From the NCBI RefSeq assembly GCF_002896965.1, contig NZ_LYMM01000084.1, positions 166,192 to 230,191 on the forward strand: 64,000 bases of DNA, in the 5' to 3' direction. The stretch comes from Novosphingobium guangzhouense (lineage in GTDB: Bacteria > Pseudomonadota > Alphaproteobacteria > Sphingomonadales > Sphingomonadaceae). The translations under genes were made by a program, and so were the position numbers. The notes below the pieces were generated by a model. The model was given only the letters and a program-made list of their open reading frames with translations, searched no databases and had not been told where the DNA came from. This document shows positions 25,899-34,414 of the stretch, one piece after another; within the stretch, counting starts at the first letter, position 1, and each line of letters begins with the position of its first letter.

Positions 25899-26801
25899 CT
25901 AGCCTGCGGCGCAATCAACTTTTGTTGCTGCCAGCGCGAGGGCGATCGGGCCGAGCGGACCTGCTTTAACGCCGAGTCCCGGTGGGGTGATGAAGTCTGT
26001 CTGCGGAAGCGTGAGATAATCGCCGATCAGAGAGCGCACGCGTGCTTCGATCCGCTTGATCAGTACCGGGCGCGATGAGATCACACCGCCGCCGAACAAC
26101 ACGCGGCGCGGTCCTGCAATGGCGATGATGGCTTGTGTCATCTGGGCCAGCGCTTCGACCACTTCATCCCACACCGGATGATCGTCATCCAGAGCATCGC
26201 CTGAGACGCCGGCGCGTGCCGCGATTGCAGGGCCGGACGCAAGTCCCTCCACACAGTCGCCATGGTATGGACAGGCCCCGTGCCAGCCAGCGTCATCCGC
26301 AACGGGCAGTCGGGCGACGCGCATGTGCCCAGCCTCGCAATGGCCGATGCCGCGCGTCGCCATGCCATTGACGATCAGGCCTACCCCAACGCCCGTGCCG
26401 ACGGTGACGTAGGCCAGATCGTCGAGTCCCTGTGCCGCACCCCAGCGACGTTCAGCAAAAGCGGCGCCATTGACGTCGGTATCAAAAGCAGCGGCCAGGC
26501 CGTACCGTGTACTTAACCGGTTCGCGACTGATGTGTCGCGCCAACCGGGTTTTGCGGTGCTGGTGATGCAACCATACTCTGGAGAAGTGGGGTCAAGGTT
26601 GAGAGGACCAAAAGAGGCCACGCCGAGCATATCGAATGGCGCCTCAGCTGCCCACGCGTCGAGCACCGCTTCTATGCCACAAAGCGTTGTCGCAGGTGCG
26701 AGCGTGGGCACAATCTCTTGCCGGGAGATAGTGCCATGCGCATCGGCCAGGACGACGATGCATTTGGTGCCGCCCAGTTCAACTCCCGCGATACGCCTCA
26801 T
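25899..26801 (-). CDS. ROK-family sugar kinase (fructokinase/glucokinase-like)
   Basis: A 300-aa cytoplasmic ATP-dependent hexose kinase. The phosphate-binding GVELGGTKCIVVLAD lies at residues 5-19, YVTVGTGVGVGLIVNG near the middle, and the ROK zinc-site region GACPYHGDCVEGLASGPAI about residues 175-195. The CPYHGDC version is typical of bacterial fructokinase-type ROK enzymes that also act on mannose or glucose. In this glycan locus it may phosphorylate mannose or another released hexose. The ATG at 26801 is preferred because AGGAG lies 5 bases before it; a tandem ATG at 26804 is too close. It is preceded by a 187-base gap with an AT-rich patch and followed by the receptor operon. Confidence 0.85.
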   Translation of the reverse strand: MRRIAGVELGGTKCIVVLADAHGTISRQEIVPTLAPATTLCGIEAVLDAWAAEAPFDMLGVASFGPLNLDPTSPEYGCITSTAKPGWRDTSVANRLSTRYGLAAAFDTDVNGAAFAERRWGAAQGLDDLAYVTVGTGVGVGLIVNGMATRGIGHCEAGHMRVARLPVADDAGWHGACPYHGDCVEGLASGPAIAARAGVSGDALDDDHPVWDEVVEALAQMTQAIIAIAGPRRVLFGGGVISSRPVLIKRIEARVRSLIGDYLTLPQTDFITPPGLGVKAGPLGPIALALAATKVDCAAG

Positions 26802-26964
26802 CATCTCTCCTGCTGTCGTACAAAGCCCGATCGCGGCGCGTCGTCTGGAGGAGTGACGGGAGGCGCCGCGGCCGGGCCGCAGCGTCGGCGGATCGCTCGA
26901 AAGAAAGCCGGGGGGCATTCGAAGCGGAATCGCGCTGACGAAGACCGTCCTACCCGCCCTCCAC

Positions 26965-26997
26965 ATTTAATCAAACAATTTTCTTTTTTTAATTTTG
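26965..26997. promoter_or_regulatory. AT-rich element upstream of the ROK kinase
   Basis: A 33-base stretch of almost pure A/T lies between the end of GH84 and the kinase start. It contains CAAACAATT and AATTTTG, an imperfect inverted pair. It resembles the other AT-rich elements of this locus in composition but has weaker symmetry, so its role as an operator is uncertain. It could also act as an A/T-rich promoter element. Confidence 0.25.
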
Positions 26998-28953
26998 CAG
27001 TGCGGCGGACGAGACAAGTGCGGGCGACCAGACCAGATGCGGGGCCGCGTCAATGAAACGATCCAGCACGCCATCCCCCATCCTGATCGGACCTTGCGGA
27101 CGGGTCGTGCCGGGGATTGTCGTGGCGGCCTTCGCGGTGGCGACATCGTGAGCAGCTGCGTCGAAATGCGCCCGCGCAGAAGGATCATCCGCCAGCGCGG
27201 CGATTATGCCGTTGGTGCTCGCACGCAATGCCTTGCCCCAATGCTCCATCGCGTCCAGCCATGGCGCCGTTTGCGCAAGAAAGCCGGCATCCTGAACTCC
27301 GGCACGGATCTGTTGCGGCGCTGCGGTGATGCGGTTGGCAAGCGTCGCAAGTTCACGCAGCCTAATCTCGCGATCGCTGGGAGGAGCGTTGGCAATGGCG
27401 TCTGTGACGACGCCCAGAGTGCGTGCCAGTTGCGGTGATTGCGGTTGCCAGGGGGCGCCGCCGAACGTCGGGGCAAGATGCTCAAGGTCAAACAGTAGCA
27501 AAAGTGCCCGCGTCGTTGCCGCATCGCCTCCTGCAAGTTCGCGTGCAGCCCAAAGCGCTGTGGCACGCGGATCGTAATGGCGATCGTTCCAAGCGAAAGC
27601 GGCGCTGCCGGAAACTCCGATGCGATTGGGCGCTTCCTGGTTCATGGGATTTGCAAGGACACCGTCCAGTTCATCGGCAAGTCCCGGTTCGCGGCGATCG
27701 TAGGGAGCAAGCAGCAGGCGGCCGGAGGATTTGGCATAGTCGTTTACCGGATAGTTGTCCCAAAGCAGGGGCTTGCGGCCGAATGCCTGTTGCGCCGCCT
27801 TGGCATCGCGCAAGCCGATTGCGGCGGGAACCACGTCAGGGCCGGTCCGCTGAACCCGTACGCGCGGATCGAGCGCGCGCAGTGCCCCTTTGTAGGGGCT
27901 GTCGGTGGCGTTGTAGTATTCGGTCGGTACGATCATCAACTGCGCCTGCGGTCCGTACTGACCGACCAGCCAGTCCATCATAATGCCGGCCAAGTGCGCC
28001 TGTGCCTCCCCGGCGGCAGCCTCGCCGGGCTTGCCCAGCGCCGTATGGTCGGCTTCACAGTTCCATTTGTCGTAAGTGATATCGTCGAAGGCAATGTAGA
28101 ATGAGCGCACTCCCAACGCCGCGAAGGTTGCGAACTTGCGTTTGAGCGCTGCAAGGTCGTCGGGATTGGAGTAGCAGATCGAAAGCCCCGGAGAGATCGC
28201 ATAGGTAAACCTCACGTGATGCGATCGAGCCACGGTGACCAGTTCCCCAAGCTGTGCCAGCGTATTGGCCGGGTAGGGGACACGCCAGCGGTCGCGCGCG
28301 TAAGGGTCGTCCTTGGGGCTGTAAATGTAAGTGTTGCCCTTTACGCTGCCCAGAAACGCAATGTGAGCTAGGCGGTCGTGCATTGACCATGGCGCACCAT
28401 AAAAGCCCTCAATTACCCCGCGGACTGCCATACGGGGCTCATCGAAGATTCGCAGCGCGGGCAGCGTGCCCCGCTTTGCTGCCTGATGCAGCGTCTGTGC
28501 CGCGTAGTACAGGCCGTCTGCGTCCTTGCCTGCGAGTATGATCAGCGTGCTGTTCACAGTCCTGGCGATACTGGCGATCGTATAGCCCTCTGCCTTCGTC
28601 GGAGCCGGGCTTCCCGATCTTGCCAAAGCTTCGGTGACGGCAGGTGAGGCAAGTGTACCCAGCACGACCAAAGTTTCTTTGGCCGTTGTGGGTATCCGAT
28701 CAACTACTCGCGTGCGTTTCACGCCAAGCGCAGTCAGCGCGGCGCGGGCTAGGCGCAGTGTCTCGGGGTCGTCAGGCCCCATGACGGCGATCGTTGCCGA
28801 TCTGCTGACCTTCAACTCTCCGCCCGTCAGTTCCATTTGCGTGGGCTGCGGGATGATTTGCGGCAGCGTCGTCGCGGCCGAAAGCGGTGCAGTGCCACCG
28901 ATTGTCAGGAGCGCGCCGAAGGGTAGGAGCGAGGGGGCAAGTCTCACGGCCAT
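26989..28953 (-). CDS. Glycoside hydrolase family 84 beta-N-acetylglucosaminidase
   Basis: A 654-aa secreted exo-enzyme that should release GlcNAc by substrate-assisted catalysis. After a signal peptide (about residues 1-26) comes a GH20b-like N-terminal domain (QIIPQPTQMELTGGELKVS). The catalytic barrel opens with RGVIEGFYGAPWS (about 178-190) and carries the Asp-Asp pair in FYIAFDDITYDKW (D290, D291), the GH84 hallmark, plus PLLWDNYPVND near residue 400. A helical C-terminal domain completes it. The ATG follows the stop of the upstream gene by one base (TGA-A-ATG), so the two are translationally coupled. It is the last gene of the deacylase/RidA/GntP/unknown/GH84 operon. Confidence 0.9.
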   Translation of the reverse strand: MAVRLAPSLLPFGALLTIGGTAPLSAATTLPQIIPQPTQMELTGGELKVSRSATIAVMGPDDPETLRLARAALTALGVKRTRVVDRIPTTAKETLVVLGTLASPAVTEALARSGSPAPTKAEGYTIASIARTVNSTLIILAGKDADGLYYAAQTLHQAAKRGTLPALRIFDEPRMAVRGVIEGFYGAPWSMHDRLAHIAFLGSVKGNTYIYSPKDDPYARDRWRVPYPANTLAQLGELVTVARSHHVRFTYAISPGLSICYSNPDDLAALKRKFATFAALGVRSFYIAFDDITYDKWNCEADHTALGKPGEAAAGEAQAHLAGIMMDWLVGQYGPQAQLMIVPTEYYNATDSPYKGALRALDPRVRVQRTGPDVVPAAIGLRDAKAAQQAFGRKPLLWDNYPVNDYAKSSGRLLLAPYDRREPGLADELDGVLANPMNQEAPNRIGVSGSAAFAWNDRHYDPRATALWAARELAGGDAATTRALLLLFDLEHLAPTFGGAPWQPQSPQLARTLGVVTDAIANAPPSDREIRLRELATLANRITAAPQQIRAGVQDAGFLAQTAPWLDAMEHWGKALRASTNGIIAALADDPSARAHFDAAAHDVATAKAATTIPGTTRPQGPIRMGDGVLDRFIDAAPHLVWSPALVSSAALQN

Positions 28954-28954
28954 T

Positions 28955-31135
28955 TCACCATATGATATCGATGGTTCTTGGGCGTTCGTCAGAGGAAGTG
29001 CGGATGCGCAGAACTCCGTCGGCGAAGGTTGTATTGGCCAATCGCTCGCCGTCGCATAGGACGCGCTTCGGCGCCGATTTGGCGACGATGGAAATGAGGG
29101 CGGTGGTCCCTGCGTTGCCCCGCATGCCGCTTTGCTTGAAGCTCAGGTGTCTTGCATCGGATGTTACACCGGTGATGCGCGCTCCGGCGGCAGCGATCGT
29201 GTGCGTTGCCAGTTGGTCGAGATCGACCAGCAGCCGACGGGAGCCTGCGCTTACATTCACTTCACGGATCAGCGGCTGCTCAGCATCGAACAGATCAAGA
29301 TAGCGGCCGCTAAGGACGATCGGCCGGGCATGGTCCGCGACTTCGATCCCGGCGGCAATTATGTAAGGTCCACGCCTTAGCACCAGCGCGGGGGACTCGC
29401 GCCATGGCAGGCCCACGGCAACGGCCGCACTGCGGGCCAGTGCACGCACGGTGTCGCTTCCGCCCATTGCCCGCCCGAGAGCAGATGGTGAACGCAAGGC
29501 GAAGTGCACCCATCCCTTGCCTGTCGCCACTCCATGCTTCGCTGCCGCGTCGGTTATGCCAAGAGTCTCGAACAGGTGCTGGCGAGGCGTGGCATAGTCA
29601 TTGGCGCCGGTATTCCACCAGTCGCTTGCACGATGGTAGGGCTCGGCATCATCGTCGACCACGACCAGCGCGCCGCCACGTCTGACCCAGTTTGCAAGTT
29701 GCGTGTGGAACGCGGCGGAAGGGGGCTTTTGGCCCTCGTAAGTCAATACGAGAAGTTTGTAGGCGTCAAGCGGGTCATGGTTCGCGCGCGGGTGCGAGGT
29801 TTCGACCTGTACCGGTTCCACCGGTATACCGCGCATCAGCAAAGGCAGCGCGAGGCCATAGAAATTGCCAAGCGCCGGGTCGGACGGCGCGGGGGCGGCG
29901 CGCTGAAACATGATACTGTCGCTGACAAGTACGCCTACACCCGATGTACCTGCCGCCTGCCATTGTGCCGTTGTGCCGGGCAATTCGCTCAGCGCATGGA
30001 AAACTGTCTGCAGTTCCGCGAAGTAGGCAGGTGGTATCAGGGATTTGCTACTTTTGCCGGCGCTCGTCGGGGTGTGCTCGGCCGTGGGATACAGGGCATC
30101 TGCGCCGAAGATGCGGTCGGGCCAGGGCAGGACTTCGTAGTTGGCCACATCGGGTTGCATCAGCGAAGCCGTGAGAGTGGATTCCCAGTTGCGGCGATAG
30201 TCGATCCAGGAATGGTTCGGGTTGTCCTCGATCGGATCATTGAGATACCAGATCGTCTTGCCGGATGAACGGGCGATATTCTGCAATGCCCCGTATTCGA
30301 GGAATGCGGATTCGAAAGTCCGTTCTGCCTTCACACCTTCATAGACCGTCGGAGTGCGCGCCGTTCCCGTCCAGACTTGAGCGATGTAACCGTCCGCGCC
30401 GACATCGAGCAGTGAGGATTCAGGAGAAACGATCTTCCACTGCGCATAGTTGAGGACGGAATGCGTGGCGACGTAGCATGGGATCATGCGCCCGTGCGCC
30501 GCGCCCCACTCGCGCACGAAGGTGAAGACCTGGGCCAAGGCATCGCGGTACAGTTTATACTTCAGACGTGAAGCACGGTATTGTGCGTCCGGCGAGGAAT
30601 CGGGCGCTTCCCATGATCTGCCGTAATGTGCCCGCCATGCTGCCTTGAACGCGCTGGACCAGCCGGCCTTGGCCCAGAACTCGGGCTCTTCCAGGTAGAT
30701 TGCTTCGGCCCCAGCTTCCAATGCGCGCCTGATACCTTGATTGAGGTAGCGGCCATATGCTTGGGTTGGCACCATGTAAGGAACTTCACGGCCTGTGTGC
30801 AGCAGCAGTTTGCCGCCTTGCGCCTCCTGCGTTTCGTCCCAGTGTTCACGTCCATCGAAGTCGCCTCGGAGGTAATCGGCATAGAAGCCCCAGGATACCC
30901 CGGTCATCACCGCGACGCGGTAGCCGTGTTCGCGCCAGCTACGGATGCGCGCGCGCAGGCTTTCGTCAATGCCGTAAACCATGACCGTGCCGGCATCGAC
31001 GTTGACGCGGGGCGACCAAGGCTTGTCGGTCTGGAAGATGAGGTTGCCGGAAGGCCGGGCGCTCGTCGGGACTTCGGCCAGTGCGGTGGCGGACAGGGTC
31101 AGGGCGCATAGCATCAGGGTCAGATTCTTGCGCAT
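28955..31135 (-). CDS. Uncharacterised exported protein, glycosidase-like barrel
   Basis: I do not recognise a named family for this 726-aa protein. A signal peptide (about residues 1-20) is followed by a likely TIM-barrel region. It has YRVAVMTGVSWGFYADYLRG, AEAIYLEEPEFWAKAGW (about residues 145-160, with an acidic cluster at a strand end as in retaining hydrolases), ADGYIAQVWTGTARTP and WYLNDPIEDNPNHSW. A flavodoxin/glutamine-amidotransferase-like middle domain (about 410-500; KLLVLTYEGQ, LANWVRRGGALVVVDDD) resembles that of GH42-like enzymes, and a beta-rich C-terminus completes it. It lies 4 bases after GntP and 1 base before GH84, so it shares their expression. A new glycoside hydrolase acting in the same pathway is the best guess. 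Confidence 0.7.
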   Translation of the reverse strand: MRKNLTLMLCALTLSATALAEVPTSARPSGNLIFQTDKPWSPRVNVDAGTVMVYGIDESLRARIRSWREHGYRVAVMTGVSWGFYADYLRGDFDGREHWDETQEAQGGKLLLHTGREVPYMVPTQAYGRYLNQGIRRALEAGAEAIYLEEPEFWAKAGWSSAFKAAWRAHYGRSWEAPDSSPDAQYRASRLKYKLYRDALAQVFTFVREWGAAHGRMIPCYVATHSVLNYAQWKIVSPESSLLDVGADGYIAQVWTGTARTPTVYEGVKAERTFESAFLEYGALQNIARSSGKTIWYLNDPIEDNPNHSWIDYRRNWESTLTASLMQPDVANYEVLPWPDRIFGADALYPTAEHTPTSAGKSSKSLIPPAYFAELQTVFHALSELPGTTAQWQAAGTSGVGVLVSDSIMFQRAAPAPSDPALGNFYGLALPLLMRGIPVEPVQVETSHPRANHDPLDAYKLLVLTYEGQKPPSAAFHTQLANWVRRGGALVVVDDDAEPYHRASDWWNTGANDYATPRQHLFETLGITDAAAKHGVATGKGWVHFALRSPSALGRAMGGSDTVRALARSAAVAVGLPWRESPALVLRRGPYIIAAGIEVADHARPIVLSGRYLDLFDAEQPLIREVNVSAGSRRLLVDLDQLATHTIAAAGARITGVTSDARHLSFKQSGMRGNAGTTALISIVAKSAPKRVLCDGERLANTTFADGVLRIRTSSDERPRTIDIIW

Positions 31136-31139
31136 AGGG

Positions 31140-32471
31140 TCAGCACACCAGCGAGAGGGCCAGCGCCAGCGCCAGCGCGACCAACGAGATCAGCGTTTCA
31201 CACACGGTCCAACTGCGCACGGTATCGGCCATGCTCAGGCCGAAGAACTCCTTGACCAGCCAGAACCCGCCGTCGTTGACGTGGCTGAGAACTACGGAGC
31301 CGGCTCCGGTGGAGATCACCAGAAGTTCCGGCCGCACACCTGAAATCGGGACAAGCGGTGCGACGATCCCTACCGTGGTCGCCATCGCTACCGTAGCCGA
31401 TCCGGTGGCAATGCGCAGCAGCGCGGCAATCAGCCAGGCGAGCACCAGCACGGGGACATGCGCTTGCCCGGCGGCGGTGATTATGGCGTCGGATACTCCG
31501 CCTGCGGTAAGCACTTTGCCAAAGCCTGCGCCGACACCGACGACAAGGGTGATCATCGCCGTTGGGGCGAGGCAGTCGTTAGTGTAATCGCGCAAGGTGC
31601 CGAGTGAGAGCCCGCGTGCAAGGCCCAGCGTCCAGTAGCTGACCAGCACCGCGAGCAGCAGCGCCACCACCGGGGTGCCGATGAAACGCAACCCTTCGTC
31701 CAGCGCGGAATCTGGGGAAAGGAACAGGCTGGCAAGGCTGCCTGCAAGCATCAGCGCGACGGGCAGCAGCAGCGTGAATAGCGTCACTCCGAAGCCGGGT
31801 AAGTCGCGATGGGCGCTCTCGTCCGATGCTGTAGGCGGCTTTGTCGGTCCGGTCAGTCGAGGGGCTATCCAGCGAGCGTAAAGCGGCCCGGCGACCATTG
31901 CCGTCGGGATACCGACGATGAGCGCAAACGCGATGGTAAGGCCGAGGTCAGCGCCATAGGCCTGTGCTGCCAGCATTGCAGCGGGGTGAGGGGGCACCAT
32001 TGCGTGAACCACCGAAAGTCCCGCAGCCATGGGCAATGCAATGCGGATCGGATGCGCGTTTACGCGCCGGGCCAGTGTGAAGACGATCGGCACCAGCAAC
32101 ACGAAGCCAACTTCGAAGAATACCGGCAGGCCAACGATCAGTGCAACCGTCATCATCGCCCAGTCGGCACGGGCAGGGCCGAACCATCCGACGATGGTGC
32201 CCGCCACCCGCTCCGCTCCGCCCGACTGGACGAGCATCCGGCCCAGGATCGTGCCAAGGCCGACCACCAGCGCGATATGGCCAAGTGCGTTGCCAACCCC
32301 GCCTTCGAAGGTACTGACTATTGCTGCGGCTGGAATGCCCACCACCCATGCCAGCCCCAGCGAGACGAGGATCAGGGCAATGGCGGGACTGAGTTGAAGC
32401 CGGACGATCAGCGCGATCAGGATGACGATCGCGATCAGCGCCTCGATCAGCAGCAGTCCGCCATGATTCAT
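31140..32471 (-). CDS. GntP-family permease (aldonate:H+ symporter type)
   Basis: A 443-aa inner-membrane transporter with about 12-14 hydrophobic segments. GntP family features include PAIALILVSLGLAWVVGIP, GLPVFFEVGFVLLVPIVF (about residues 120-137), the motif MVPPHPAAMLAA, GSATVAMATTVGIVAP and LSHVNDGGFWLVKEFFGLS. Members carry gluconate and related aldonates or, in the DsdX/YgbN branches, D-serine and similar acids. It starts 1 base after the RidA stop. Between a D-aminoacylase-like hydrolase and a D-amino-acid dehydratase, its substrate may be both an aldonate and a D-amino acid derivative, as N-acetyl-D-glucosaminate or D-glucosaminate would be. Confidence 0.88.
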   Translation of the reverse strand: MNHGGLLLIEALIAIVILIALIVRLQLSPAIALILVSLGLAWVVGIPAAAIVSTFEGGVGNALGHIALVVGLGTILGRMLVQSGGAERVAGTIVGWFGPARADWAMMTVALIVGLPVFFEVGFVLLVPIVFTLARRVNAHPIRIALPMAAGLSVVHAMVPPHPAAMLAAQAYGADLGLTIAFALIVGIPTAMVAGPLYARWIAPRLTGPTKPPTASDESAHRDLPGFGVTLFTLLLPVALMLAGSLASLFLSPDSALDEGLRFIGTPVVALLLAVLVSYWTLGLARGLSLGTLRDYTNDCLAPTAMITLVVGVGAGFGKVLTAGGVSDAIITAAGQAHVPVLVLAWLIAALLRIATGSATVAMATTVGIVAPLVPISGVRPELLVISTGAGSVVLSHVNDGGFWLVKEFFGLSMADTVRSWTVCETLISLVALALALALSLVC

Positions 32472-32472
32472 G

Positions 32473-32865
32473 TCAGGGCCGCTTCCAGGCGACGCAATCC
32501 ACTTCTACCTTGCAGTCCACCACCATGGGCGAGACGACGCAGGCGCGTGCCGGAGGATTGGTGCCGAAGTATTCTTTGAACACGCGGTTGAACGACTGAA
32601 AATCGCGCGCATCATCAAGCCACACGCCACAGCGCACTACATGTTCAGGGCCGTAGCCTGCTTCCTCAAGGATCGCGATGACATTGCGGATCGCCTGGTG
32701 GGACTGGGCGACGATGCCGCCATCGATCACTTCGCCCTCGACCATAGCCACCTGGCCGGAAACGTAGAGCCAGCCGTCCGCCGCTACTGCGCGTGCGAAG
32801 GGAAGGTGCTGGCCGCCGGTACCGGTGCCGCCTTCTACGCCAAAACGTTTAATGCCGTCTGTCAC
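32473..32865 (-). CDS. RidA-family enamine/imine deaminase
   Basis: A 130-aa member of the RidA/YjgF/UK114 family, cytoplasmic, which hydrolyses reactive enamine or imine intermediates released by PLP-dependent dehydratases. It shows LYVSGQVAMVEGE, QAIRNVIAILEEAGYG and the C-terminal NPPARACVVSPMVVDCKVEVDCVAW with the family Arg. It starts with GTG at 32865, overlapping the stop of the deacylase as GTGA; GAGGAAA is the ribosome site. Its position between a deacylase and a permease, with a D-serine-dehydratase-like enzyme transcribed divergently, fits a dedicated helper role for that dehydratase. Confidence 0.88.
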   Translation of the reverse strand: MTDGIKRFGVEGGTGTGGQHLPFARAVAADGWLYVSGQVAMVEGEVIDGGIVAQSHQAIRNVIAILEEAGYGPEHVVRCGVWLDDARDFQSFNRVFKEYFGTNPPARACVVSPMVVDCKVEVDCVAWKRP

Positions 32866-34328
32866 TTGATCATTTCCTCGGTTTGTTGGGAATGGGATTG
32901 GCGGCGCAGCATCGCGCCGCCGCGCCGGCCGGTGGGGCTTCCCGCCTTGACAGTGGCAACGCCGTTGACCCACACGCCATAGATGCCTGCGGCCGTCTGT
33001 TGCGGATCATCATAGGTTGCACAGTCGGCGATCTTGGCAGGGTCGAACAACACGAGATCGGCGGCCAGCCCTTCGCGTACATAGCCCCGGTCGGTAAGGC
33101 CGAGCGTGTCGGCGGTGAGGCCTGTCATCTTGCGTACCGCCTTGGAAAGGGGAAGCACCGCGCGCTCGCGCACGTAGTGGCCGAGAACCCTTGCGAAACT
33201 GCCCCACAAGCGCGGATGGGGCTGGGGGTCGCAGGGGAGCCCGTCCGAGCCGATCATGGTAAGTGGGTGCGAGAGGATACGATCGACGTCCTCTTCGGTC
33301 ATGCAGTGGTAGACCGCGCCCGCCGGTTGCAGTCGAGACGCCGCTGTCTTGAGGTCGACGGCCCAGTCGGCTGCGATTTCGGACAGCATACGTCCTGCCT
33401 GGGTTGGCTCCGGGTCGGACCAGGTGATCCGGATCGGGGTTTCGGGAACGACCTGCTTGATATCGAGTGTCGAGGAACTGGCGCTATAGGGATAGCAGTC
33501 GCACGCGACGCTCTGCTGGCGTGCAGCGGCTTCCATGCGTGCAAGGATGGCGGCGCTGCGGCCGTATTGCGCGGCGCCTGCACACTTGAGATGTGAGACG
33601 ATCACCGGGGCATTGCCATGACGGGCGATAGCGAAAGCTTCGTCCAACGCTTCGTCGATCGCCGCACCTTCGCTGCGCAAGTGGGTACAGTAGAGCGCGC
33701 CACTATCGCGCAGCGCATCGGCCAGCGCCATGACTTCTTCGGTCGAAGCTGCGTTGGCGTTTGCATAGGCAAGGCCGGTGGAAAACCCGAAGGCTCCTGC
33801 GGCGAGGGAGGCGGCAAGTTCGCTGCGCATCGCTTCGCGTTCGGCCTGTTGCGCGGCACGGTCGAGCCGGTCCATGTGGCGGGCGCGCATCGCGGTATGG
33901 CCAACCAGGGCAATCACGTTGGTCGCTGGCCGAGCCGTCTCTACCGCGTTGGCGTAGGCGGTGAAGTCTGCATAGCGGAACTGCGCGGCCGGCCCAAGCA
34001 GCACCAAGGGGTCAGGAAGTTCCGCCTGCGACGGGAATGGGGTTGTCGCGCTGATCCCGCAATTGCCGACCACGACAGTGGTGACGCCCTGCGTGACCTT
34101 CGCGGTCATTTCGGGGGCGACGATTACCGCTAGATCATCGTGCGTGTGAACATCGATGAAACCGGGCGCCAGCGTGAGGCCATGGGCTTCGATCACGATG
34201 TCGTCAGGCTGGGGCGAGACTGTGCCGACCGTCACGATCACGCCTTCGGCAAAAGCGACATCGACCTGATGCGCAGGGGCGCCGCTGCCGTCCAGCACAT
34301 GGGCTCCTATTATGATAGTACGTGCCAT
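32862..34328 (-). CDS. D-aminoacylase-like amidohydrolase (N-acyl-D-amino acid or N-acetyl-D-glucosaminate deacetylase)
   Basis: A 488-aa cytoplasmic zinc amidohydrolase of the D-aminoacylase type. Visible are FIDVHTHDDLAV (HxH metal motif, about residue 55), VVVGNCGIS (Cys metal ligand, about 85), FGFSTGLAYAN, YCTHLRSEG, VIVSHLKCAG and MIGSDGLPCDPQPHPRLWG with the catalytic Asp. The family removes acyl groups from N-acyl-D-amino acids. Because D-glucosaminate has a D-configured alpha-amino acid centre, N-acetyl-D-glucosaminate is a plausible substrate here. The start at 34328 fits family N-termini (ARTIIIGAHVLDGSG); the frame is open to a GTG at 34364. It is the first gene of the operon, divergent from the PLP enzyme. 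Confidence 0.85.
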   Translation of the reverse strand: MARTIIIGAHVLDGSGAPAHQVDVAFAEGVIVTVGTVSPQPDDIVIEAHGLTLAPGFIDVHTHDDLAVIVAPEMTAKVTQGVTTVVVGNCGISATTPFPSQAELPDPLVLLGPAAQFRYADFTAYANAVETARPATNVIALVGHTAMRARHMDRLDRAAQQAEREAMRSELAASLAAGAFGFSTGLAYANANAASTEEVMALADALRDSGALYCTHLRSEGAAIDEALDEAFAIARHGNAPVIVSHLKCAGAAQYGRSAAILARMEAAARQQSVACDCYPYSASSSTLDIKQVVPETPIRITWSDPEPTQAGRMLSEIAADWAVDLKTAASRLQPAGAVYHCMTEEDVDRILSHPLTMIGSDGLPCDPQPHPRLWGSFARVLGHYVRERAVLPLSKAVRKMTGLTADTLGLTDRGYVREGLAADLVLFDPAKIADCATYDDPQQTAAGIYGVWVNGVATVKAGSPTGRRGGAMLRRQSHSQQTEEMIK

Positions 34329-34381
34329 GCTGCTGCCGCCTTTTGTAACGGAGGGCATTGTCACTCAGGGCAAAGATAATG

Positions 34382-34401
34382 TAAATAAATTTCTTTATTT
34401 A
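34382..34401. promoter_or_regulatory. AT-rich inverted repeat between divergent deacylase and dehydratase genes
   Basis: A perfect inverted repeat with 8-base arms, TAAATAAA and TTTATTTA, is separated by TTTC. It lies between the start of the deacylase operon (34328, minus) and the PLP enzyme (34415, plus), only about 14 bases before the latter's start codon, so a bound repressor could block both promoters. The half-sites resemble those at 25785 and 39625. Confidence 0.6.
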
Positions 34402-34414
34402 ATGGAGGTCTGCC

